This document shows, one piece after another, positions 33,502-42,790 of a stretch of 64,000 nt of DNA; the stretch's first letter is position 1, and each line of letters begins with the position of its first letter. A program made the translations under genes and the position numbers. The notes beneath the pieces were generated by a model. It ran no database searches. It was not told the origin of the DNA and saw only the letters and a program-made list of their open reading frames with translations. This stretch comes from Locusta migratoria. Its lineage: Eukaryota > Arthropoda > Insecta > Orthoptera > Acrididae. The stretch is from contig CM048744.1 of NCBI GenBank assembly GCA_026315105.1, positions 363,631,168 to 363,695,167 of the forward strand, given 5' to 3'.

Positions 33502-33838
33502 CTGATTTGCCCCCTCCTTAGAACTGTAAAACGCTACGAAGGAAAACGATATAGCTTCACTAATAACAGGTGCGAGAGTTTCGAATGCGCTGGCTCCCAA
33601 GGTCAAATAAAGGAGTGGTTGACTTAATATTCGCAACTGCCGGATGGAAAGTTTTGGCCAGTAAATCTGTACGCCCCCTTAGTCATCTTCTACGGGCTCC
33701 TGGTTAGCCTTACACACTCTCACGAAAGCTTAGTTCAGGGAGAGGACCTTGTAAAATATGGAATAACTAGTTATTTGTGGTATAACGTAGATTTACCGAA
33801 ATTTTAACTTAATTACGTAATATCGAAAAAGAAAAATT
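33502..33838. other. No gene recognised
   Basis: Interval between SINE and the Penelope-like element. Confidence 0.5.
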
Positions 33839-33839
33839 C

Positions 33840-36420
33840 CTGATGTTTTGCGAAATCATTACTTGAGATTTCGGCTTCTTCGGCTATCATCAGGTAACAA
33901 CTGAATGTCGCTAACATTTCTTCACAGATGTGCGACTTACAAACATGTTATTAAATTGCAGAACATACAAATTCACACGCTCACAGGAAAGTGTTACAGT
34001 CCATGCCACTGAATTACATTTACTAAAATGTAAAGATATGTATAAAAATCAGATTTTATAAGTAGAGGTACAAAGCTTGAATGTTATCGTTAAAAGCAGA
34101 GGGTGGGGGAGATGAAGGTGGGAGTTGTTACATTGTGACATAGTACTGAAATAACACTAGATAATTTAAAAAAATTAGTACAGGGGAAAAGGGAAACTGG
34201 GTTTGGTCTTTTTAATACTATCCTGGCATCCTCTGCTATATGTTTAATAATTTCTAGTATTTCCAATAGTGTCATATTTCTGATTTTCTTGAAAGAATGT
34301 AAGATTTCAGAGTCTACGTCCTAAATATGGTTTTCGGCGAACATAATTTCGGCAAAGGTTGAATCTTTCTGTTTTTGACCTCCAGCTTCTCTCTTGTTCT
34401 GATAATCTAGTTTCTGCAGACCTGCCAGACTGACCAATATACAGTTTTCCACAATGTCTGCATGTGATCTTATACACACCACTCTCTGCTAGGGCTTGAA
34501 TTATATCTTACTGTTTAATACATATTTTGCTGTTTGTGTTGTAAAATGCAGGTCTGTAATTTCGAGATTTTAACTTTTTTTCTGGGAGATCTGAAATGTT
34601 GACGAAATATGGGCTGATACACCAGGTTTTCCTACTATTGACGTGATTTGTTGGCCAGAATACGAAAGTGATGTAATTTTTCTCATTTTCTTCTTATGTA
34701 GAATATTATCAATCAGAGCAGGGCTATATAGTTCATGGTTTGTAGTTCTGTTTGAAATGCAAAATTAGATAATGGAACTGATATGAATGGAAAGCTGCAT
34801 GTCTGACTGTGTGGCTGCTGTGAGCTAGCAGGGATGCTGTATCAGTTACTATTGATTTTCTGTAAATATTAAATAGTAAGGTTCAAGAAATTTGTAGAAA
34901 ATCTTCCTAGTTCCATTGTGAATTTTATTTTGTTGTGTTGGAAATTTAAATGTTTTAAAAATGTATCCAATTGTCTACTGGTACAAGTCCATAAACACAG
35001 TACATCATCCACATACCTGAAGCAGTATCTAATTTTGCAACTAAGTGGTTTTTTTTAGTAAGAAGGTTTGCTCAAAATTATCCGCAAAAATCTCAGATAA
35101 TATGGAACTAAGTGGAGAACCCGTAACTAGTTCATCAGACAGACTGTAATACTTGTTTTGAAATTGGAAGTAATTTTGTTTTACGCATACATCAGAAGTA
35201 GTAATTATGTTATGTAATTGTACAGGGTTTACTTTAGATTAATGCAGCTTGTCAGTACGTATGTTTATACTTTCATCAGGAATATTGATAAACAAACTAG
35301 TGCCAACAAAAGACACTAGTTAACCTGTTAAGCAGTCTACAGGAGCTGTGGAATTTTTGACTCAAATCTTAGGTTTAAAATTGCTTTTCTTTTTAATCGT
35401 GTAATCTAGCTCTCGTGCTTCTCATAAACAAGGAGCTGAAAAAGATGACACTACTGACCTTACAGGAATGAGATCATGCCAAAGGGTTCATATTCACTAG
35501 CATATAGCAGTTCTTTTCAGATATAATACTTTTACAAGATTTTAAAGTCCGTTTAACTTGTTCATTGAAACTAGCAGTTCGATCTTTGATTAGTAGCTTA
35601 AAGTCTAGATTACGGAGGAACTGTTCACGTTGTTGATATGGTCACTTTTATTTAAAAGTACTAAACTGTGATGTATCATCTTTAGAAACGATGAAATCAT
35701 TGGAAATTATTTTGTTTTTAAACTTGTGCAACGCATTAACTTCGTTGCGTGATAATGAATCAAAATTAGGAGCACTTTTAATATCACGGGCTACTAAATG
35801 TTTCGCCGAAATATCTTGTCCTAGAGAGAGCACAAGATCAACTTTCAATGCTTCTAAATGTTTATTTATGACGGACCTTTATTTAACACGTTTATTTCAT
35901 CATTAGTAATCGTTAAATAAGATAAATTTTTTTGACTATGAACTGTTGTCGCAGATGGTTTGTTACTTGTTAACGTAAGTAATTTTTCTTGCTAGCGAAT
36001 ATACATTTATTGGATAATAGCCAACAACGATCAAAACAGTCGAACTCGCACGGATGTGTGATGTTCAAATATTCAAAATGTAAATGTGACAAACTTTAAG
36101 GTGTAAACTTACGTTATTACGAATTTTGTACCACTTTCGCATTTCTTCTTTTATCCAAGTACTTTCGGCGACTTGTGTAGCCTCCATTGTAGCTGGTGAA
36201 GTACTCCATGTTTTGATGTTGTATTTAGGGGTAATTTTGTGATGTAAGCATTCCCTGTTGAACCATATTTGCTGTATGTGGCTGTTTTTCTGCTTCAATA
36301 ATCTTCTGTACCTGTCGGTTAACTGCACTTTGCTAGCACAGTTTATAACATTAATTGATTTTTCTGTCAATGCTTGACATAATACTTTGTAACCTGAGAG
36401 CTTGGTCCATTTTGTCAGTC
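33840..36420 (-). mobile_element. Penelope-like retroelement, nearly complete but decayed
   Basis: On the minus strand the blocks of a Penelope protein occur in order. The N-terminal conserved region is at 36400-36065 and the linker to reverse transcriptase at 35905-35648. Reverse transcriptase is at about 35500-34850, the GIY-YIG endonuclease at about 34520-34380, and the C-terminus at 34275-34090. At the 3' end (33868-33894) is a hammerhead-like motif with an exact CTGATGA and GAAA. Many stops and frameshifts. A T-run at 36752-36800 lies beyond the 5' side. Confidence 0.82.
34090..36400 (-). pseudogene. Penelope-like RT / GIY-YIG endonuclease, pseudogene
   Basis: N-terminal region: NRECLHHKITPKYNIKTW and AESTWIKEEMRKWY. 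Next, FDSLSRNEVNALHKFKNK and NDFIVSKDDTS. RT blocks: VSFVGTSLFINIPDESI (catalytic-strand region, where Asp of FDVTSLF is replaced), SPLSSILSEIFADNFEQ, and a frame-broken VDDVLCLWTC block (the YVDD-type catalytic Asp pair is legible). Then FLKHLNFQHNKIKF. Endonuclease: SGVYKITCRHCGKLYIGQSG with RSAETRLSEQE. C-terminus: ILHSFKKIRNMTLLEILEI. Such proteins reverse-transcribe from a nuclease-nicked target. Confidence 0.8.
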
Positions 36421-36751
36421 GTTGGAGACGTTGGCGGGCACCCTGTTTTCTGTTATAGAGTCAGATTTGTTCAGACAGTTTTGAACTTCTTGATTTGAAA
36501 ACATTTGATAGCGGTAATATACTGTACCCGTACCGTGCTACCGATCTACGACCTCTTTCACTCCTTCTTACCAAAGAAATAGTATACCTGCCTTTCGGTC
36601 GTGTAAACTGACAAACTAATAGGGGAATGGATACGTTTACGCCTACACAGCTCACTTCTGTCTGGTTGAGGGTCAAGCGACGCAAACGCCACCGTAGCTT
36701 ATCAACGGCGAGCACGCTTTCGCGAAGTTGAGGACGACTTCTGTAAAAGAT

Positions 36752-36752
36752 T

Positions 36753-36800
<48 letters not shown>
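36752..36800. repeat. Poly-T tract, about 48 nt
   Basis: An uninterrupted T-run. Could be the A-tail of a reverse-strand insertion; no matching body is seen to its left apart from the Penelope-like element. Confidence 0.85.
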
Positions 36801-36806
<6 letters not shown>

Positions 36807-37959
36807 TTATTTAATAAAGGGAAGTTCGAATGATTTTTACTTACTCTTAGTGACAGTTACAATAGAAAATAGCTAATATTTCTGAGTCGCTTGTTAATGT
36901 ACGAAATGTGTGGGTTTTGTTTTTTGATACATTCAGCAGTCAACTTGCAAGTAATGAGAAGACTTCTACTCTTCGTTTAAGTCTAAAAGCCATATATCTC
37001 AGTTCGCAGTCAAGATTTTTCGATGCATGGTGTAGTAAACGCTGGTTGCATGTTTGTATAGGTGTGACCGTGATGTTCTGGTAGGTGTTTGTCCTGAAAT
37101 CCCAGATAAAGGTAACAGCCAAACTGTAAACAGTTTTCTCAAACATCTGCTCCAGTAGGACTACCATATATAATTTTTCAAAAGAGACGAAATTTCTAGA
37201 TTCATACATAAATTTGCAAAAAATGTCATAATTCTGCTCTGAAATTATTAGAAACCGTGATTAATTGCATTGTTGCATACGTAACTGGTCGCATCGCAAA
37301 CTGTGTTTTACATTAGACGCACGCTATGAAACCGTAAACTTGAGTTCGTCTCGACGGCGACAGTCCAATGAGGAACGACTGGAAAAAATCAATTTGTTAG
37401 AAAAAAAGTTAAATTATTTAGATTATTGTGATTATTGTGTTGCATTTCCGAACGTTCAACTTGAAGCAGTTGTATAACTAGAAGAAGATTACATACATAT
37501 ACCGATCCCTAGACTAACAACCTACTTAAACGAACTTATCCTAAGGATAAAACACACACCTTTTGCGAGGGAGGAGTAGAAGCTTCGTCGGGAGCGACCG
37601 CGTAATCCGTAACATGCGTCCTAGACCGCCTGTCTCAGATGACATGTAATTGTTCGTTCTTTTACACGTACGTGTGAAACCTGATTACTCATTGCCAACC
37701 TGTGATAGCAATGTTAGAAAAATGCTGTAGCAAATCATCCATTCACCCTCACTGCATACTTCTGCATCTAACCCGACACAATGCAAACAATGCGCATACA
37801 GCAACATACTGAAACGGCAGTGATCTTTACCTAGTCGTTCAAAGTCGAATATTATCTTTGTAAAAAATCCTGCCGTGGGGTGCAGAGTAACCCTAATATA
37901 CAATATAATTTCAAAGCGAAATTGAAGAAGTATCACATTATTAGTACACGCACAAGAAA
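36801..37959. other. No gene recognised
   Basis: Short ORFs without motif. Confidence 0.45.
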
Positions 37960-38145
37960 TTGTTCAAATGTTCGTAAATCTATGGGACTTAACTACTCTG
38001 GTCATCAGTTCCTTGGCTTAGAAACTACTTATGCTAAGGACAACAAATATACACCCATGCCCTAGGGAGGACTCGAACCTTTTATAGCGAGGAGCGGCGC
38101 GCTCCGCAGAAAGGCGTTGGAACGCTCGGTCACTCTACCGCGGCT
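37960..38145 (-). repeat. tRNA-derived SINE, family 1 (divergent), 10-bp duplication
   Basis: Minus-strand copy: tail TTGTTCAAATGTTCGTAAAT, then B-box region GACTCGAACC and head near 38120-38145. Exact flanks GCACAAGAAA at 37950-37959 and 38146-38155. A GCGC-rich segment in the head marks a subfamily. Confidence 0.88.
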
Positions 38146-38155
38146 GCACAAGAAA

Positions 38156-39103
38156 ACATTGATCTCTGGGACCTACAAATAAACAATTATTTTTCATGTA
38201 CTACGGAATGTGAAACCCAATGAGACCTAGCAGTGGGCATCTAGAAGTACCGAATTTCTAATTGTTGATTATTCACTACTGATTAAGCCGTAAATCATCG
38301 GCGATGAAACTGTTTTAGTTTCTCCTTGAAATAAATAATTATCTCAGTCTTCTTTCCTGCCTTAGAAAGGTAATATTTGCAGTTTTTACATACTTATATG
38401 GATTTGAATGAACTTGTTGATTTCCAACATAGTTTCATTGCCCATACACACTGCTGTGACGTTTAGAAACCTGCTTATAGATGAATGGACGGGAATTTGA
38501 ATGTAGCTTGTTCCGAAATTGAGCCCTGTGATCGCTTCACGATTTTTGTCACGCAGAAATTGGTGTAGGAGTAACATGTAGCTGAGGGTAACGACTGTTG
38601 TACATAAAGATACTGGAAAGAGTTGGCTTATTTCTTGAGGAATGCAGACATGAAGCTACCGTTGTCTATTCCGAGTAAAAACGGGAATTTGATGAGTCAA
38701 AGGCGGCCGCTACCGTTTGCTTTGCAATACCGCGGCGAAGGAGCGATACATTCGACATGCAGTTAGGTCAGTAGCTTAGATACAGTTTTCCGCTGCAGAA
38801 TTTACATATGACCGTCATTTTTAAAGAACCGATTTGCAATGGAGTAAGAGAAACCAAAGCTAGAACATGGCCTTGTTTTCAATTTTCAACATAGTCGCCG
38901 TGAACATTTAAACTGCTGTATCTGTGGTTGTTTGGGAATCGGTAGGAGTGGTTAGGTGCGAGGGTGCCACCGCACAAAGATGAAAACCATTGAGCAGTTT
39001 ATTACAAATACTTAACTTGACATGAAGCTGGCTGAGAGAACTGGATACAATGTTATTGCCAGCTATTGAAGCGCATCCAAGCGCGAGTACAATAGTCATG
39101 TAT
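38156..39103. other. No gene recognised
   Basis: Unassigned interval before the RTE insertion. Confidence 0.45.
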
Positions 39104-39496
39104 ACTGGCTAATCCACTCCCATGAACCACAGACATTGCCGAGGTGGGGTGGCTTGCGTGTCTCAACGATACAGATAGCCGTGCCGTAGGTGCAACCACA
39201 GCGGAGGGGTATCTGTGGAGAGGCCAGACAAACGTGTGGTTCCTGAAGAGGGGCAGCAGCCTTTTCAGTAGTTACAGGGGCAACAGTCTGGATGATTGAC
39301 TGAGCTGGCCTTGTAACATCAGCTAATGTGGTTTTACCACACAGCTACTGCGAACGGCTGAAAGCAAGGGGAAACTACAGCTGTTATTTTTCCCGAGGAC
39401 ATGCAGCTCTACTGTATGAACATATGATGATGGCATCCTCTCGGGTAAAATATTCCGGAGGTAAAATAGTCCCGGGCGGGGACTACTCAGGAGGAT

Positions 39497-41914
39497 GTGA
39501 TCATCAGGAAAGACAATACTGGCATTCTACGGGTCGGAGCGTGGAATGTTAGATCCCTTAATCGAGTAGGAAAATTAGAAAATTTAAAAAGGGAAATGGA
39601 TAGGTTGAAGTTAGATATAGTGGGGATTAGTGAAGTTCGGTGTCAGGATGAACAGGATTTCTGGTCAGGCGAGTACAGGATTATAAATACAAAATCAGTT
39701 GGGGGTATTACAGGAGTAGGTCTGATAATGAATAAGAAAATAGGAATGCGGGTAAACTACTATGAGCAACACAGTGATCGCATTATCGTAGTCAAGATAG
39801 ATACGAAGCCAACACCGACCACAGTAGTACAGGTTTATATGCCAACTAGCTCTGCCGACGATGAGGAGATCGAAGAAATATATGAGGAGCTAAAGGAAAT
39901 TATTCAGACAATTAAGGGAGAGGAAAACTTAATTGTTATGGGAGATTGGAATTCGGTAGTAGGACAAGGAAGGGAAGGGAGGATAGTAGGTGAATATGGT
40001 CTGGGCAAAAGGAACGAAAGAGGAAGCCGCCTCGTAGAATTTGGCACGGAACATAATTTGGTTATAACAAACACCTGGTTTAAGAATCACAAAAGAAGGT
40101 TGTATACGTGGAAGAGACCAGGAGACACCGGGAGATACAAGATAGATTTTATAATGGTAAGGCATAGATTTCGGAACCAGGTTTTAAACTGTAAAACATA
40201 CCCAGGGGCAGATTTAGACTCTGACCATAACTTGTTAGTTATGAACTGTAGGCTGAAACTGAAGAAACTACAAAAAGGCAGGAAAATAAGGAGATGGGAC
40301 CTGGATAAGTTGAAGGAACCTGAAGTTCTTAAGAATTTCAGAGGGAGCTTCAGGCAACAATTGACAGAAACAGGGGAAAAGAAAACAGTTGAGGAGGAAT
40401 GGGTAAAATTGAGAGATGAAATAGTGAAGGCAGCAGAGGACAAGATAGGTAGGAAGGCAAGACCTACAAAAAATCCTTGGATATCACAGGAGATACTAAA
40501 TTTAATCCATGAAAGGAGAAAGTATAAAAATGCAGTAAATGAAACAGGCAAAATGGAGTACAGGCGACTAAGAAATAAGATTGACAGGAAGTGCAAAATG
40601 GCTAAGCAGGAATGGCTAGAAGGCAAATGCAAGGATGTAGAAGAATGTATAAATAGGGGAAAAATAGATACAGCCTACCGGAAAATAAAAGAAACATTTG
40701 GCGATAAGAAAAACAGCTCTATGAATGTCAAGGACACTGATGGAAAACCAGTTCTCAGCAAAGAAGGGAAAGCTGAAAGGTGGAAAGAGTATGTAGAGGG
40801 GCTCTACAAAGGAAATGAACTTCGAGACACTATTGTAGGAAGGGAAGAGGATGTAGATGATGATGAAATAGGAGATACTATACTGAGAGATGAATTTGAC
40901 AGAGCACTGAAAGATCTAAGTCGAAACAAGGCCCCTGGAGTAGATGATATCCCGTCAGAGCTACTGAAGTCTCTGGGAGAACCAGCCATGACAAAATTGT
41001 TTCACATTGTGTGTAAGATGTATGAGACAGGTGAAGTACCCTCAGACTTTAAGAAAAATGTTATAATCCCCATTCCAAAGAAAGTGGGTGCAGACAGGTG
41101 TGAAAACTACAGAACCATCAGTTTAATAAGCAATGGATGCAAAATATTAACACGAATTATATACAGAAGGATGGAAAAACTGGTAGAAGCCGACCTCGGG
41201 GAAGATCAGTTTGGGTTCAGGAGAAATGTAGGAACACGGGAGGCAATACTCACTTTACGGCTTATCCTAGAAGATAGATTAAGAAAAGGCAAACCAACAT
41301 TTCTAGCTTTTGTAGATTTGGAGAAGGCTTTTGACAATGTTGATTGGAATAAACTCTTTCAAGTTCTGAAGCAAGCAGGAGTAAAATATAGGGAGCGTAA
41401 GGTTATTTACAACTTGTACAAAAACCAGACAGTGGTTGTCAGAGTTGAAGGGCATGAAAGGGATGCAGTGGTTGGAAAGGGAGTAAGACAGGGTTGCAGC
41501 CTTTCCCCAATCTTGTTCAATTTGTACATTGAGCAAGCTATAAAGGAAAGCAAGGAGAAATTTGGAGAAGGAATTAAAATTCAGGGTGAAGAATTAAAAA
41601 CATTGCGTTTTGCCGACGACATAGTAATTCTGTCAGATACAGCAAAGGACCTGGAAGAGCAATTGAACGGAATGGACAGTGTGCTGAAAGGTGCATATAA
41701 GATGAACATTAACAAGAGTAAAACTAGGGTAATGGAGTGCAGTGTAAGAAAATCAGGTGATGCTGAAGGAATTAGATTAGGTAACGAAACAATAAAGGAG
41801 GTAGATGAGTTTTGTTACTTGGGCAGTAAAATAACAAATGATGGTCGCAGTACAGATGATATAAAATGCAGAATGGCAATGGGTAGAAAGAGAAATGTTA
41901 ACATCGAATATTGA
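39497..41914 (+). CDS. RTE endonuclease-reverse transcriptase (frameshifted near the end)
   Basis: 805 codons; start chosen at the first ATG before the endonuclease motif GAWNVRSLNRVGKLENLK. The APE-type endonuclease shows SEVR (about residue 46), MGDWNSVVG (about 149) and DSDHNLLV (about 242). RT blocks: NKAPGVDDIPSELL, NVIIPIPKK, NYRTISLISNGCKILTRIIY, QFGFRRNVGTREAI, AFVDLEKAFDNVDW (about 605, first catalytic Asp), RQGCSLSPILFNLYI and FADDIVIL (about 704, catalytic Asp pair). It makes the nick and primes reverse transcription there. The frame ends early at KRNVNIEY through a small deletion, cutting off the C-terminal domain found in the next frame. Confidence 0.93.
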   Translation: MIIRKDNTGILRVGAWNVRSLNRVGKLENLKREMDRLKLDIVGISEVRCQDEQDFWSGEYRIINTKSVGGITGVGLIMNKKIGMRVNYYEQHSDRIIVVKIDTKPTPTTVVQVYMPTSSADDEEIEEIYEELKEIIQTIKGEENLIVMGDWNSVVGQGREGRIVGEYGLGKRNERGSRLVEFGTEHNLVITNTWFKNHKRRLYTWKRPGDTGRYKIDFIMVRHRFRNQVLNCKTYPGADLDSDHNLLVMNCRLKLKKLQKGRKIRRWDLDKLKEPEVLKNFRGSFRQQLTETGEKKTVEEEWVKLRDEIVKAAEDKIGRKARPTKNPWISQEILNLIHERRKYKNAVNETGKMEYRRLRNKIDRKCKMAKQEWLEGKCKDVEECINRGKIDTAYRKIKETFGDKKNSSMNVKDTDGKPVLSKEGKAERWKEYVEGLYKGNELRDTIVGREEDVDDDEIGDTILRDEFDRALKDLSRNKAPGVDDIPSELLKSLGEPAMTKLFHIVCKMYETGEVPSDFKKNVIIPIPKKVGADRCENYRTISLISNGCKILTRIIYRRMEKLVEADLGEDQFGFRRNVGTREAILTLRLILEDRLRKGKPTFLAFVDLEKAFDNVDWNKLFQVLKQAGVKYRERKVIYNLYKNQTVVVRVEGHERDAVVGKGVRQGCSLSPILFNLYIEQAIKESKEKFGEGIKIQGEELKTLRFADDIVILSDTAKDLEEQLNGMDSVLKGAYKMNINKSKTRVMECSVRKSGDAEGIRLGNETIKEVDEFCYLGSKITNDGRSTDDIKCRMAMGRKRNVNIEY

Positions 41915-42356
41915 TTTAAGCCTAAGGAAGTCCTTTCTGAAGGCATTTGTATGGAGTGTTGCCTTGCATGGGAGTGAAACATGGACGATAAGCAGTGTGG
42001 ACAGAAAGAGGATAGAGGCTTTTGAAATGTGGTGCTACAGAAGAATGCTGAAGATTAGGTGGGTGGATCGCGTAACTAATGAGGAGGTACTGAACCGAAT
42101 TGGGGAGAAAAGAAATTTCTGGCATACCTTGACTAAAAGAAGGGATAGATTGGTAGGACACATTCTTAGACATCAAGGAATTGTGAATTTAGCGTTGGAG
42201 GGAAGTGTGTGGGGTAAAAATCGTAGAGGGAGACCAAGAGACGCGTATAGTAAGCAGATTCAAGTGGATGTGGGTTGTCGTTCTTATGAGGAGATGAAAA
42301 GGCTTGCTCAGGATAGAGTAGGGTGGAGAGCTGCATCAAACCAGTCTCTGGACTGA
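41895..42356 (+). CDS. RTE C-terminal domain, out of frame with the main ORF
   Basis: Continues the RTE protein after the frameshift: SLRKSFLKAFVWSVALHGSE, TWTISSVDRKRIEAFEMWCY, RDRLVGHILRHQGIVNLALE, NRRGRPRDAYSKQI and GCRSYEEMKRLAQDRVGWRA. Equivalent sequence is fused to the polymerase in other RTE copies, so this is the natural C-terminus, not a separate gene. The apparent start Met is internal. Confidence 0.88.
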   Translation: MLTSNIDLSLRKSFLKAFVWSVALHGSETWTISSVDRKRIEAFEMWCYRRMLKIRWVDRVTNEEVLNRIGEKRNFWHTLTKRRDRLVGHILRHQGIVNLALEGSVWGKNRRGRPRDAYSKQIQVDVGCRSYEEMKRLAQDRVGWRAASNQSLD

Positions 42357-42386
42357 AGACCACAACAACAACAACAACTGGCTAAT

Positions 42387-42720
42387 AGTATCCTCCGGCC
42401 AAACCATATGATACACTTGTCGGTATTGGGATGATTGATGACTCGTCGCTCCCGGCCCAAGACTGACGTTCCTCCTCTTGCTCGTCGCCCAGGTCCGCCG
42501 ACCGCCGACACCCACTCCTCCTATTGGTCGGCGTCTGCGCATGTGCGGTACGGCGCCTCTTGTGCTGCGCCCGGAAAGACGACGCGCTGACCTGGCCACA
42601 TCTCTGGTGCGCGGCATCGGTAGGTGTATCGACACAGCACAAGCATTCGGCGATATTCGTTTCCTGGGAATAATTCCGTGGTTCAGGGCATAATCTTCTG
42701 ACTGGCGTTTCTTCTTCTAT
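42387..42720. other. Moderately GC-rich stretch, no gene recognised
   Basis: GC-rich from about 42440 to 42630. Overlapping short ORFs in several frames give no motif. Confidence 0.4.
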
Positions 42721-42790
42721 TCAAATGTTCAAATGTTTGTATAGCTTATGGAACTTAATTACGGGTTCATCAGTCCCTAAACTTACAAAC
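42721..42790 (-). repeat. SINE family 1 tail, head missing
   Basis: Only the tail TCAAATGTTCAAATGTTTGT through CCCTAAACTTACAAAC is present, on the minus strand. It stops at 42790 where a plus-strand LINE begins. The two 5' ends therefore face each other. Confidence 0.85.

Larger units (their letters stand above)
39114..42376 (+). mobile_element. Full-length RTE-type LINE with 10-bp target duplication
   Basis: 3263 bp between exact direct repeats ACTGGCTAAT (39104-39113 and 42377-42386). It has a ~380-bp 5' region, a long ORF (39497-41914), a continuation in another frame (41895-42356), and a short 3' end closing with ACAACAACAACAAC. The ACA-type tail and endonuclease-RT layout fit the RTE clade. 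Its 5' region is the reference for the copies at 14985-16080 and 20168-20490. One frameshift near 41890 is the only obvious lesion, so it is the youngest LINE here. Confidence 0.95.

Noticed and set aside
40087..40632. 181-codon minus-strand ORF inside the RTE element
   Set aside because: Antisense shadow of the RTE polyprotein; hydrophobic composition comes from the complement of Lys/Glu-rich coding sequence.
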